Shown here: positions 15,447 to 23,154 of the stretch, in pieces
Layout: each line of letters starts with the position of its first letter
How positions within the stretch are numbered: position 1 is the stretch's first letter
Origin: Nitrospirota bacterium
GTDB lineage: Bacteria > Nitrospirota > Thermodesulfovibrionia > Thermodesulfovibrionales > UBA6898
Assembly: GCA_021825365.1 (NCBI GenBank)
Contig: JAKAHR010000003.1
Coordinates: forward strand, 88,390-152,389
Length of the DNA: 64,000 nucleotides
Reading direction: 5' to 3'
Notes under the pieces: model-generated
The model's database searches: none
Told to the model about the DNA's origin: nothing
What the model saw: the letters and a program-made list of their open reading frames with translations, nothing else
Translations under genes and position numbers: made by a program

Positions 15447-16577
15447 TCAGGGTTCCGGCAGCTTCTGGTTCGCGGGGATGACCATGATGAAGCTCGCGCC
15501 TCCGCCTTCCTCGTTCTCGGCCCTGATCGTCCCGCCGTGCTCGGTAATGATGCCATAGGTGATCGAGAGGCCGAGACCCGTGCCCTGGTCGACCGGCTTG
15601 GTGGTGAAGAAAGGGTCGAATATGCGGTCGATGAAATCCCGGGGTATGCCCGGCCCGTTGTCCGTTATCCGGACGGTGATCCTCCGGGTCTCTGCGTCAT
15701 ACGCCGTCTCGATGACGAGCCGCCCCTGGACAGGCCGGTCCGCCATCGCCTGTTCGGCATTGACGAGGATGTTGACGATCGCCTGCTGGATCTGCTGTAT
15801 GTCGAGAAAGGCCATAGGGATCTCGCCGTACCTGCGTACCACCTCGATATTGTGCACCCGCAGCCAGTAAGCCCTGAGCTCCAGCGCCTTTTCGATGATG
15901 TCGTTGACGTACTCGAGGCTCCGGCAGGGCTTCTGCTGCCGCGAGAAGCACAGAAGGCTCTCGACGATCTTCCTGCACCTTTCCGCAGCGGTCCTGATCT
16001 TCACCGCCTCCGTCCTGACCGTCTCGTCGCCTGTCTTCATCGCGATCAGCTCCGCAAAACCCAGGATGCCGGTGAGGGGATTGTTGATCTCATGAGCCAC
16101 GCCCGAGACGAGCTGCCCGATGGAAACGAGCTTGTAGGAGTGGTATATCTTGTCCCTGAGCCGTTTCATCTCGGTCACGTCCTTCATGATGCAGACGTAG
16201 ACCTCCTCGTCGCCGAAGCTGGAAGGGAAGACGCTGATCATGTAGGTCTCGTCTCCCAGGACGATCTCGTCCAGCACCGGGGCCCTCGTGGCGATGGCGC
16301 GGTCCAGGGCGCATTTCTCGTGCGGCACTTCCAGGCTGAAGAGTTCGTTGATCCTCTGTCCCACCAGCTCCCGCGGGTGGGTGTTGAACCGGCGGGAAAA
16401 GGATGCGTTCATCCTCCGCACCTTCCGGTCCCGGTCGATGACGAATATATAGTCCGAGATCGCGTCGATCGTCTCCTGCCACTGCATCTGGCTCGTCAGG
16501 ATCTTCTCGACCGCGATCTCTTTTTCGCGCTGGTTTTCCCGGCTTTCTTCCAGCTGGCCGCTTTGTTTGCCGTTCAT
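15447..16577 (-). CDS. PAS-domain sensor histidine kinase (NtrB-like)
   Basis: A 376-residue soluble kinase: a short coiled coil, a PAS domain (about 33-140), a HisKA dimerisation helix with the phospho-acceptor His162 in 'GVAHEINNPLTGI', and a HATPase domain (about 250-370). The ATPase domain contains the N box 'IVNILVNAEQAM', 'DNGPGIP' and 'GTGLGLSI'. No transmembrane segment is seen, so the signal is cytoplasmic. It ends an operon of motor and signalling genes and may pair with the response regulator at 20376 or a distant NtrC-type activator. The partner is not proven. Confidence 0.85.
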   Translation of the reverse strand: MNGKQSGQLEESRENQREKEIAVEKILTSQMQWQETIDAISDYIFVIDRDRKVRRMNASFSRRFNTHPRELVGQRINELFSLEVPHEKCALDRAIATRAPVLDEIVLGDETYMISVFPSSFGDEEVYVCIMKDVTEMKRLRDKIYHSYKLVSIGQLVSGVAHEINNPLTGILGFAELIAMKTGDETVRTEAVKIRTAAERCRKIVESLLCFSRQQKPCRSLEYVNDIIEKALELRAYWLRVHNIEVVRRYGEIPMAFLDIQQIQQAIVNILVNAEQAMADRPVQGRLVIETAYDAETRRITVRITDNGPGIPRDFIDRIFDPFFTTKPVDQGTGLGLSITYGIITEHGGTIRAENEEGGGASFIMVIPANQKLPEP

Positions 16578-16616
16578 GACTTTCCCTCCTCAGGAGATGC
16601 TGCCTGCTGTTTTCGC

Positions 16617-17303
16617 CTACAGGAGCGGGGACGTCTGGATCACGACGCTCACCCGCCTGTTCCGGGCCCTGCCCTCAGGCGACGTATTCGATGCGACAGG
16701 GCGGAATTCCGCATACCCGGAGGCCGACAGACGCGAAGGCGGGATCCGGTGCCGTGACAGGAAATATTCCAGCACACTGACGGCCCTCGCTGTCGACAAC
16801 TCCCAGTTGCTGCCGTACCGGGACCGGGGACCGCTTATCGGGACATTGTCCGTGTGCCCTTCGATCACCACCTTGTTGGGGATGCCCCGGATGACGGCGG
16901 CGACGGCGTCCATTGCCGGAAAGGCCGATTCCCTGATGGCCGACTGTCCCGGCTCAAAGACGATCCTGTCGCCCAGGGATACGACGACGCCCCGGTCATC
17001 CGTTGTAACGGAAACGTCCTCTGCCGGAAAATCTCTCAATGCCCGCGTGAGCTCGCTCCCGATGTCCACAAGGTCGCGCGGTACGGGCCTGACCCCTTCG
17101 ATGATCTGGCGTGAGGCGGCGCCCTCCACCGACCTGAACGCGCTCCGCATCGACCCGGCGAAAAGGGCGAGCTTGCCGCTGTCGACCTGGCTGATGGCGT
17201 ACATGGTCGTGAAGAAGGCGAACAGGAGGGTGACGAAGTCCGCATAGGAGATCACCCACCGGTCAGTCTGTTCGTCCTCTTCTGTCCTCCGCCTCTTTCT
17301 CAC
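16617..17303 (-). CDS. Second MotB-like stator protein
   Basis: A 228-residue MotB homologue with the membrane helix and Asp22 in 'SYADFVTLLFAF', and an OmpA-like domain (about 105-225) with 'IEGHTDNVPISG' and 'YGSNWELSTARA'. It is clearly diverged from the MotB at 13631 and pairs with the MotA-like gene just upstream. Such second pairs are called MotC/MotD or PomA/PomB elsewhere, depending on the driving ion. Ion specificity cannot be decided from the visible sequence. Confidence 0.88.
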   Translation of the reverse strand: MRKRRRTEEDEQTDRWVISYADFVTLLFAFFTTMYAISQVDSGKLALFAGSMRSAFRSVEGAASRQIIEGVRPVPRDLVDIGSELTRALRDFPAEDVSVTTDDRGVVVSLGDRIVFEPGQSAIRESAFPAMDAVAAVIRGIPNKVVIEGHTDNVPISGPRSRYGSNWELSTARAVSVLEYFLSRHRIPPSRLSASGYAEFRPVASNTSPEGRARNRRVSVVIQTSPLL

Positions 17304-17335
17304 GCGTCATGCACCATCGGGCCGGGGCCGCACCG

Positions 17336-18163
17336 TTACAGGTACGTCGTCCCCGCCACCCGCTCCTTCTTCCGGTGTGCCCTCGCCTCCGCAGCCACCG
17401 TGCGGGGCTCTTCCCTTTCCTCGAGGAATACGCCGAGCCGCTCCCTCAGGTAGTGGGGGTTCATGCCCGCCTGTATGCCGATCACTCCCTCGACGATCAT
17501 CTCCCGGACGGCGAGGTCCTGGTTCATCCGGTTGATCAGCTTCTTGGCGATCGGCAGAAGGATGAGGTTTGCCGACCCGACCCCGTAGATGGTCGCCACG
17601 AAGGCCACGGCGATGCCCGAGCCGAGTCGTGCCGGCTCCGCGAGGTTCTCCATCACATGGATCAGGCCGAGGACCGCGCCGATAATGCCGATCGTCGGAG
17701 CAAACCCGCCCGCCGTTTCATATACCCGCGCGAGCCTGCGCCGCTCCATCTCGCTGGTGATATTGTCCTGCTCCATCGTCTCCCGAAGCATCTTCGGGTT
17801 CATGTGATCGAGGGCGAGTGTCATCGATTTTCTGAAAAACGGGTCTTCGATCTTCCGGATCTCCCCGTCGAGGGCGATGAGACCGCTTCGCCGCGCAATG
17901 CCCGCATACCGTACCAGGTCATCGATAAGCCCGCGCGGATCGGCCCTGTCATCGAGGAATACCTGCCGGAGGGCGTGGCCCGCCTTCAGCACGTCGGACA
18001 GGGGAAAGCTCAGGAGGGTCGCGCCGAGCGTGCCGCCGAAGACGATCAGCGCGGCCGTCGGCTGCAGGATGGAGCTGAGCCTGCCGCTCTCAAGGTAGCT
18101 CCCTCCCGCGACCGCGGCTATGCCGAGGATGATCCCTATGACGCTCGCACGGTTCATGTTCAT
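17336..18163 (-). CDS. Second MotA-like stator protein
   Basis: A 275-residue MotA homologue with four membrane helices. It has 'GFAPTIGIIGAVLGLIHVMENL' in outline in the third helix and 'GSGIAVAFVATIYGVGSANLILLPIA' in outline in the fourth, typical of PomA/MotC-type stators. The cytoplasmic loop carries the conserved basic and acidic patches. Its ATG overlaps the PilZ-gene stop by one base (TGATG). It forms the second stator with the MotB-like gene 32 bases downstream. Confidence 0.88.
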   Translation of the reverse strand: MNMNRASVIGIILGIAAVAGGSYLESGRLSSILQPTAALIVFGGTLGATLLSFPLSDVLKAGHALRQVFLDDRADPRGLIDDLVRYAGIARRSGLIALDGEIRKIEDPFFRKSMTLALDHMNPKMLRETMEQDNITSEMERRRLARVYETAGGFAPTIGIIGAVLGLIHVMENLAEPARLGSGIAVAFVATIYGVGSANLILLPIAKKLINRMNQDLAVREMIVEGVIGIQAGMNPHYLRERLGVFLEEREEPRTVAAEARAHRKKERVAGTTYL

Positions 18164-18930
18164 CAGCCGCCGCTTTCACGCTGTTTCTTCTTCCCCATGA
18201 TCTGTCGCTGCCGGCTGAGGGCGTAGTGGATGATCTCGTCGCGCACCTCTTCGCCCATCTCGGCAAAATGCACGGCGACCTCTTTTTCACCCTCTCCCGC
18301 GTCCGAGACGCGCACGACGCGGCCGTAGGTGATAATGCCTGTCGGAGGAGAAGTCGGAAGGAGCAGTTTCAGTTCGACGGTTTCGCCTTCCCGTACGTCC
18401 TCCCTCGAGGTGAACCTGATGCCCGTGGCGCTGATATTGACGGCCCGGTCCCCTCCCTTCCCAAACCCCTCCTCATCCATATGCAGTTTCTTCAGGATGA
18501 GTCCCATCTTGGCGTTGATATCGCAGAGCATCTTCCAGAGGAGCGGGCTGACTGACCCGGGGTCCGGCGTGTCCCCGGACTCGCAGGACCCCGGGTCATA
18601 GCTGTGGAATACCTTCGCCTTCAGGAACCCGGGTTCATTGTCGACCTTCGCCATGTCGACCGGGAAGACGTCGTCAACGCGGAAATACTCACGCCGTTCT
18701 GACCACATCCGGCGCAGCCTGAGGCGTCCGTCGTTCCCGTCGACGACCTTGCAGTAATTATCGCCGCCCGTGCCGCTCACGATCACGATCTGCCCCTCGC
18801 GCACCGGGCCGATGCCGGGTGTTGCGGCCAGGACGATATCCGTGCCCTCGACGGACACGACGGCCGCGCTGTTGCGCACCGCATCGGCGGCGAGCCGGAC
18901 CTGGGCGATATCTCCGGCCTTAATCTCCAT
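18163..18930 (-). CDS. PilZ-domain (YcgR-like) cyclic-di-GMP effector
   Basis: A 255-residue protein with an N-terminal YcgR-type flap domain (about 1-80) and a PilZ domain (about 85-235). The c-di-GMP motif begins 'ERREYFRVD' (RxxxR-like) and continues with 'NISATGIRFTS' (the D/NxSxxG motif). YcgR-type proteins bind c-di-GMP and brake the flagellar motor at the stator or switch. Its position directly before the second MotA/MotB pair suggests it acts on that stator. An insertion of about 55 residues containing Gly/Asp/Pro sits between the two motifs, unlike compact PilZ domains. It overlaps the HD-GYP gene by 11 bases. Confidence 0.82.
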   Translation of the reverse strand: MEIKAGDIAQVRLAADAVRNSAAVVSVEGTDIVLAATPGIGPVREGQIVIVSGTGGDNYCKVVDGNDGRLRLRRMWSERREYFRVDDVFPVDMAKVDNEPGFLKAKVFHSYDPGSCESGDTPDPGSVSPLLWKMLCDINAKMGLILKKLHMDEEGFGKGGDRAVNISATGIRFTSREDVREGETVELKLLLPTSPPTGIITYGRVVRVSDAGEGEKEVAVHFAEMGEEVRDEIIHYALSRQRQIMGKKKQRESGG

Positions 18931-20410
18931 TGGCGCCCCCCCTTCCCGCGGAGGTCTGGAGAAAAGCCCTGACCGCCTCGGCGTCGAACTGGGTGTTCAT
19001 ACAGCGTATCAGCTCGGCGACCGCGACCTCATGACTCAGCGCCCTGCGATAGGGACGCGACGAGGTCATGGCGTCGTACGTGTCGGCAACCTGTATGATC
19101 CGCACGATGAGCGGGGTCTGTTCGCCTTCCAGCCCGTCGGGATAGCCGGAGCCGTCCACCTTCTCATGGTGATGCCTGATGAGCTCCCTCTCCTTGGGGA
19201 AAAACTTGATCGGCTTGATGATGTTGTCGCCGATGACGGGGTGCTGCCGTATCTCCGCCATCTCTTCGTCGGTAAGCCGTCCGGGCTTCAGGAGCACGGT
19301 ATCGCGCACCCCGATCTTCCCGATATCGTGGAGGTATCCGCCGAACCGTATGACGTCCTTCTCCTCGGCGGGCACCCCCATCACATCGGCGATCTGGAGG
19401 GAGTAGGAGACGACCCGCTCCGAGTGGTGGCGGGTATAGACGTCGCGCGCCTCGATGCTCGTGACGAGCGCCTTCAGGGTATTGACGAGGTTGTTGTAGA
19501 AGACCTCATACAGGGCGTTATTTTCGATCCGCAGCGCCGCCTTCTTCGCAAAGGCGAGGGCCAGGGATATCTCGGATTCGGTAAAGGCGGTGCCGTCCGC
19601 CTTGTTCGACAGGCTGAGGACCGCGAAGGCGTCATCGTTCATAATAAAGGGGATGGAAAAAAACGGGGAGGCGAGCGGGACGCCGGTGTGGGGGTTCACC
19701 TCCCCGGGTAAGGCGATGTAGTAATTCCCGCTCTGCAGGACCCTTTCGAAGAGCGAGCCGTCTATCGGGATATGCCGCTGCAGGACGCCGAGTCCGCACT
19801 CGATCTTGAGGGATCCGTTTTCGACGATGCCGAAGGACGCCTCCTTGACGACGAGCAGACGCGCTGTCATCTCGACGATCTTCTCGTAGATCTCCTTGTT
19901 GCTGTACATGCCGTCGAGTTCGGTCGTTATGGTATGGAACATGCCGATCTCGTGGAGATTGCTGAAGAGCTCGGTATTGAGCCTGCCGATCGTCGCCTGG
20001 GAATCCAAGGGGGACGAAAGCCGGCCCAGGAGCCTCTTCTCGCCCACAATCTTGTCCGCAACCGATATGACCGTATTGATATTGAAAGGCTTGGTGATGA
20101 AGTCCCGGGCCCCCTCCTTCATCGCGTTGATCGCGCTCTCGATGGTCGAGAAACTCGTGATGACGACGACCGAGAGCGAGGGATTGATGCGCTTTGTCTC
20201 GCGCAACAGGTCCATGCCGTTGAGCCGCGGCATGGTGAGGTCGGTAAATACCATGTCGTACTCATGGGTCCTGACCTTCTCGACGCCCTCCAGGCCGTCC
20301 ACGGCCACATCCGTCCCGTAGCCGCCCACGCTCCCCAGGATGTTGCTCAGGACGTCCCGGACGATCGGATCGTCGTCAACGATGAGTACTCTCCCCTTTT
20401 CCATTTCCAC
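18920..20410 (-). CDS. Response regulator with GAF and HD-GYP c-di-GMP phosphodiesterase domains
   Basis: A 496-residue protein: receiver domain (about 6-125, phospho-acceptor Asp57), GAF domain (about 165-305) and HD-GYP domain (about 315-480). The last has 'HHSERV', 'GGYLHDIGKIG' and the GYP loop 'DGSGYPDGL'. It should hydrolyse c-di-GMP under phosphorylation control, opposite to the PilZ effector encoded next. The start is a GTG at 20410, chosen because GGAAAGG lies 7 bases before it; an ATG at 20404 is the alternative. It overlaps the upstream response-regulator gene by 35 bases. Confidence 0.9.
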   Translation of the reverse strand: MEMEKGRVLIVDDDPIVRDVLSNILGSVGGYGTDVAVDGLEGVEKVRTHEYDMVFTDLTMPRLNGMDLLRETKRINPSLSVVVITSFSTIESAINAMKEGARDFITKPFNINTVISVADKIVGEKRLLGRLSSPLDSQATIGRLNTELFSNLHEIGMFHTITTELDGMYSNKEIYEKIVEMTARLLVVKEASFGIVENGSLKIECGLGVLQRHIPIDGSLFERVLQSGNYYIALPGEVNPHTGVPLASPFFSIPFIMNDDAFAVLSLSNKADGTAFTESEISLALAFAKKAALRIENNALYEVFYNNLVNTLKALVTSIEARDVYTRHHSERVVSYSLQIADVMGVPAEEKDVIRFGGYLHDIGKIGVRDTVLLKPGRLTDEEMAEIRQHPVIGDNIIKPIKFFPKERELIRHHHEKVDGSGYPDGLEGEQTPLIVRIIQVADTYDAMTSSRPYRRALSHEVAVAELIRCMNTQFDAEAVRAFLQTSAGRGGANGD

Positions 20411-20975
20411 GGATCAGCCTTTCCTTGAGGATATCTGTCTCTTGCGGCGTCAGCACGTTCATCATCTTGAGTTTTTCGAGGCGCTCGAGCCATCCGGTCG
20501 TAACATCCGGCCGATGACCGTCGGCGATGCTCTTGAGCATTTCCATGTCCCGGTAGGTGTCCCGGAGGCACTGCGCCAACTCTCTCTTGTCGCTGATGAG
20601 AAGCGCCCGCTGGAAGGCCCTCTCCGCAACGAGGGTTATCTCCTGCCCCTTGAAAGGCTTCGTCAGGTAATAGTAGGCCCCCTCCTTGATCGCCTCGAGG
20701 GTCGTATCGAGGGTGCCGTAAGCGGTCAGGATAACCACCGCACAGTCCGGGTTTGCCCTTACCGCGTACCGGAGCACCTCGATGCCGTCCGCGCCGGGCA
20801 TGCGGAGGTCGGTGATCACCAACTGCACCTCCTCGATCCGGAGGGCCCGTATGGCGTCGAGGCCGTCGCGGGCCGAAACGACCGCATATCCCTCCCGTGT
20901 CAGGAGGGAGCAGATCACGTCCCTGGCTATCTCGTCATCGTCGGCGACGAGTATCTTAAAATCCTGTTTATCCAC
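20376..20975 (-). CDS. Response regulator, receiver domain with helical C-terminus
   Basis: A 199-residue regulator. The receiver domain spans about 5-125 with acidic pocket 'ADDDE', Asp56 in 'VITDLRMPG' and 'LTKPFKG' (conserved Lys). The remaining 75 residues are helical and contain no recognisable DNA-binding or enzymatic domain, so the output is probably protein-protein. The GTG at 20975 is used because the protein homology starts there; the open frame extends to 21080 through the small upstream gene. It overlaps that gene by 8 bases. Confidence 0.8.
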   Translation of the reverse strand: MDKQDFKILVADDDEIARDVICSLLTREGYAVVSARDGLDAIRALRIEEVQLVITDLRMPGADGIEVLRYAVRANPDCAVVILTAYGTLDTTLEAIKEGAYYYLTKPFKGQEITLVAERAFQRALLISDKRELAQCLRDTYRDMEMLKSIADGHRPDVTTGWLERLEKLKMMNVLTPQETDILKERLIRGNGKGESTHR

Positions 20976-21174
20976 TCTGTTTTGCGTCCCGTATCCTTTC
21001 CAGAACCTCGCTCTTTGTCTGGTCGAGTATCTGCTTTTTCTTCGCCTCCGCAGAGATCGTGACAACGTCCTGCGGCTCATTCTGCTCTCTTTCGAGAAGC
21101 GTGGAGGGCTTTATCTTGGACACCCTGCTGTAGAGCTTTCCCACTTCGTCGAGTTGAAACGGCAACACTGTCAT
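20968..21174 (-). CDS. Small conserved-looking protein heading the motor/signalling operon
   Basis: A 68-residue, mostly helical protein with a 'DVVTISAEAKKKQIL' motif that resembles the 'V-ISxEAK' stretch of several small flagellar proteins, including FlgM, but lacks the rest of FlgM. The ATG at 21174 has an excellent AGGAGGT 6 bases upstream; the reading from 21216 was rejected. A sigma28-like promoter at 21221-21248 faces it. Function unknown; a flagellar export or regulatory partner is a guess. Confidence 0.68.
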   Translation of the reverse strand: MTVLPFQLDEVGKLYSRVSKIKPSTLLEREQNEPQDVVTISAEAKKKQILDQTKSEVLERIRDAKQSG

Positions 21175-21220
21175 GGCCACACCTCCTGCTGCCCGCGGGT
21201 CTGCCTGCGCACCCACATCT

Positions 21221-21248
21221 CTATCGGAAGCTTGCCGTCAAAACTTTA
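21221..21248 (-). promoter_or_regulatory. Sigma28 (FliA) promoter, leftward
   Basis: Minus-strand TAAAGTTT (21248-21241), 12 bases, TCCGATAG (21228-21221). The -35 box is identical to that of the flagellin promoter 58 bp away, and the -10 core CCGATA is shared. It would transcribe the operon small protein, response regulator, HD-GYP, PilZ, second stator, kinase. The spacer is one base longer than the usual 11. Confidence 0.62.
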
Positions 21249-21261
21249 ACATCCGCCGACC

Positions 21262-21296
21262 GGGCGGCCTGCTTCCTTATTATTTTAAGGCCGCCC
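21262..21296. repeat. Inverted repeat between divergent sigma28 promoters
   Basis: GGGCGGCCT (21262-21270) and AGGCCGCCC (21288-21296) are perfect 9-bp arms around a 17-base AT-rich loop. It lies upstream of both -35 boxes, so it is not transcribed from either. An operator or a barrier between the promoters is more likely than a terminator. Confidence 0.5.
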
Positions 21297-21305
21297 CGGC
21301 GGGGC

Positions 21306-21332
21306 TAAAGTTTTGGCAGGATGTTCCGATAC
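21306..21332 (+). promoter_or_regulatory. Sigma28 (FliA) promoter of flagellin
   Basis: TAAAGTTT (21306-21313), 11 bases, TCCGATAC (21325-21332). The -35 box matches the consensus fully, the -10 box matches 6 of 8, and the spacer is ideal. Transcription from about 21339 gives a 5' leader of roughly 145 bases before the flagellin ATG, which is long. Confidence 0.82.
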
Positions 21333-21435
21333 GAGAAACAGAAGGCAGAACCCGGTGGTCAGAAAGGAGGCTCGGCAGGGGGATTGACCACGACGTACGG
21401 AATGGAACAGGGAGTAATCGCAGTATTAACAACAC

Positions 21436-21454
21436 GCCGGCAAGAAATGCCGGC
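21436..21454 (+). promoter_or_regulatory. Hairpin in the flagellin 5' leader
   Basis: GCCGGCA-AGAAA-TGCCGGC: a perfect 7-bp stem with a 5-base loop, ending 28 bases before the flagellin ATG and just ahead of the Shine-Dalgarno AAGGAG. It could affect mRNA stability or be a target of FlbT-type translational control, since flbT is present in this window. That link is inference. Confidence 0.5.
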
Positions 21455-21482
21455 AGCAATGTCCTAGAAAAGGAGATTTACC

Positions 21483-22274
21483 ATGGCTATCAGTGACATA
21501 TCCCTAACAACCGGAATGCGGAGCAACCTCATGAGCCTGCAGGCGACTACCGACCTGCTGAACAGGACCCAGGAACGCCTCTCCACAGGCAAGAAGGTCA
21601 ATACCGCACTCGACAACCCCACGGCGTTCTTTGCAGCAAAGGCCCTTTCAGACAGGGCATCCGACCTTTCGGCTCTCAAAGACGGCATGGGCCAGGCGAT
21701 CGAAACCATCAAGGCCGCAGATGCGGGCATCAAGGGCGCGACGAATATTCTTTCCGCAGCCAAAGGTCTCGCACAGTCGGCTTACACCTCCGCCGACACC
21801 GCCACCCTGGCGACCCAGTTCAACGACCTCATGGGCGAGCTGGACCACCTGGTGGCTGATTCGGGATACCAGGGCGTCAACCTCATCAACGGCGACAGCC
21901 TCGCGGTAAAGTTCGAGGGATCGACACTTACCATCACCGGCGTGAAGGAAGATGCGGCAACCCTCGGTATCGCCACCGCCAACTTTTCCTCGACAGGCGG
22001 GATTGACTCGGCCATCAGCAACATCGGGGCCGCTCTCAGCACGCTGCGTACCGACGCGGCATCCCTGTCGGCCAACCTCAGCGTCATCCAGACCAGGCAG
22101 GACTTCACCCAGTCCATGATGAACGTCCTGATGGAAGGCTCTGACAAGCTCACCCTCGCCGATATGAACGAGGAAGGGGCAAACATGCTGATGCTGCAGA
22201 CCCGCCAGTCTCTGGGCACCACGGCACTGAGCCTGTCTGCACAGGCAGCACAGTCTGTCCTGAGGTTGTTCTAG
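21483..22274 (+). CDS. fliC: Flagellin
   Basis: A short 263-residue flagellin made almost only of the conserved D0/D1 ends. The N-terminus 'MAISDISLTTGMRSNLMSLQ' continues into 'LLNRTQERLSTGKKVNTALDNP', and the C-terminus is 'LSAQAAQSVLRLF'. The middle is only about 60 residues, so the exposed D2/D3 domain is missing. It resembles flagellins that depend on FlaF/FlbT in Alphaproteobacteria. The ATG follows AAGGAG with 7-base spacing and sits behind a clear sigma28 promoter. The many Ser/Thr in the middle (about 150-190) are possible O-glycosylation sites for the adjacent glycosylation operon. Confidence 0.95.
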   Translation: MAISDISLTTGMRSNLMSLQATTDLLNRTQERLSTGKKVNTALDNPTAFFAAKALSDRASDLSALKDGMGQAIETIKAADAGIKGATNILSAAKGLAQSAYTSADTATLATQFNDLMGELDHLVADSGYQGVNLINGDSLAVKFEGSTLTITGVKEDAATLGIATANFSSTGGIDSAISNIGAALSTLRTDAASLSANLSVIQTRQDFTQSMMNVLMEGSDKLTLADMNEEGANMLMLQTRQSLGTTALSLSAQAAQSVLRLF

Positions 22275-22286
22275 ACTTAGCAGCCT

Positions 22287-22314
22287 CCGGGGGGAGGGAG
22301 TACCCTCCCCCCGG
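22287..22314 (+). promoter_or_regulatory. Very stable hairpin directly after flagellin
   Basis: CCGGGGGGAGGG-AGTA-CCCTCCCCCCGG: a perfect 12-bp GC stem with a tetraloop, starting 13 bases after the stop. No U-run follows (AAAAGG instead), so it is more likely a 3' stabiliser or partial terminator that raises flagellin mRNA above the downstream genes than a complete Rho-independent terminator. Confidence 0.55.
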
Positions 22315-22334
22315 AAAAGGTCGTGAGGTGTGCC

Positions 22335-23057
22335 ATGTCAATACATAGTATAGGCGGCCTTCAGGTCCCTGCAACTACCCCGGGGAATACCGGGGTCCGC
22401 AGGACGAGGACGCCCGCCCCGGGGGGGACGGAATCCAACGGGACACGCGCGCCCTCAGGAGATCGGGCATCCATCGGAGCGCATGTTGTCAACAAGGACC
22501 TCAACGGTCTCGCCAAGGCGGTCCGGGTTGCCGACGAGACGATGGTGGCGATACGAGACTATATTACAGCGATCAAGAAACGGCTCTCGACGATCGTCAA
22601 GGATTATCCGCCCTTTCCTCCCGGAAGCGAGGAGCGGGTCCAGGCCCTGAAGACTATCGCGGCATTCAGGAGGGAGATCATTCAGCTGTCAGCGCCGGAT
22701 AACCATCCGGATGCGGCTCAGGCCGCGGCCGGGGCGGCAAAGGCAATGGGGCGGCAGATACACGCCGGGGTGTCCGGGATCGAGATCCCTTCACTGCCGG
22801 AGACCGCCTCCAATAAGGAGATCGCGGCGGCGATGACCAGTCTGGATGATGCCCAGAAGGCCCTGGAAACCAGACGCAGGGAACTCCGGAAGGCTGCTAT
22901 CGAGATGATTGACGCCTCGGTAGATTCATCCGGTCAGCTGGGGGGCATGTCGGACAGTTCGGCAGAGGTCCGGTCCCGGGAGATCACCCAGGCGATACCG
23001 GAGGAACAGGGACAGGGCTTCACCCAGGACCATCAGCTCCTGTCAGGACTCGTGTAG
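22335..23057 (+). CDS. Flagellin-linked helical protein of unknown function
   Basis: A 240-residue protein with a low-complexity Thr/Gly/Pro-rich N-terminus (about 10-50) and a helical, Ala-rich remainder with likely coiled coils (about 60-210). No signal peptide is seen. It is set between flagellin and flaF on the same strand, so it is probably a flagellin chaperone, filament-associated or regulatory protein. FlaG is possible by position, but I see no FlaG signature. The ATG at 22335 has GAGGT 7 bases before it; an in-frame ATG at 22323 overlaps that site. Confidence 0.62.
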   Translation: MSIHSIGGLQVPATTPGNTGVRRTRTPAPGGTESNGTRAPSGDRASIGAHVVNKDLNGLAKAVRVADETMVAIRDYITAIKKRLSTIVKDYPPFPPGSEERVQALKTIAAFRREIIQLSAPDNHPDAAQAAAGAAKAMGRQIHAGVSGIEIPSLPETASNKEIAAAMTSLDDAQKALETRRRELRKAAIEMIDASVDSSGQLGGMSDSSAEVRSREITQAIPEEQGQGFTQDHQLLSGLV

Positions 23058-23154
23058 CCCGGGAAGGCGACGCCACGAACGTCACCGCGCAGGGGCTCCC
23101 GCCCCTGGTGCACCCGGGGAAGAAATTATGCACCCTATAAGGAGGCAATCAGGC

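Noticed and set aside
15537..16757. 406-residue plus-strand open frame opposite the PAS histidine kinase
   Set aside because: It mirrors codon positions of the kinase gene and has no recognisable domain.
20968..21174. Calling this small gene flgM
   Set aside because: A complete FlgM is encoded at 49555-49845 with the sigma-binding helices; this protein lacks them.
21402..21467. A 21-codon open frame in the flagellin leader (possible leader peptide)
   Set aside because: It lacks a Shine-Dalgarno, and its codons show no attenuator-like bias. It stays below the level for a feature.
22287..22314. Reading the post-flagellin hairpin as a full terminator
   Set aside because: No U-run follows and the next two genes have no promoter of their own that I can see.
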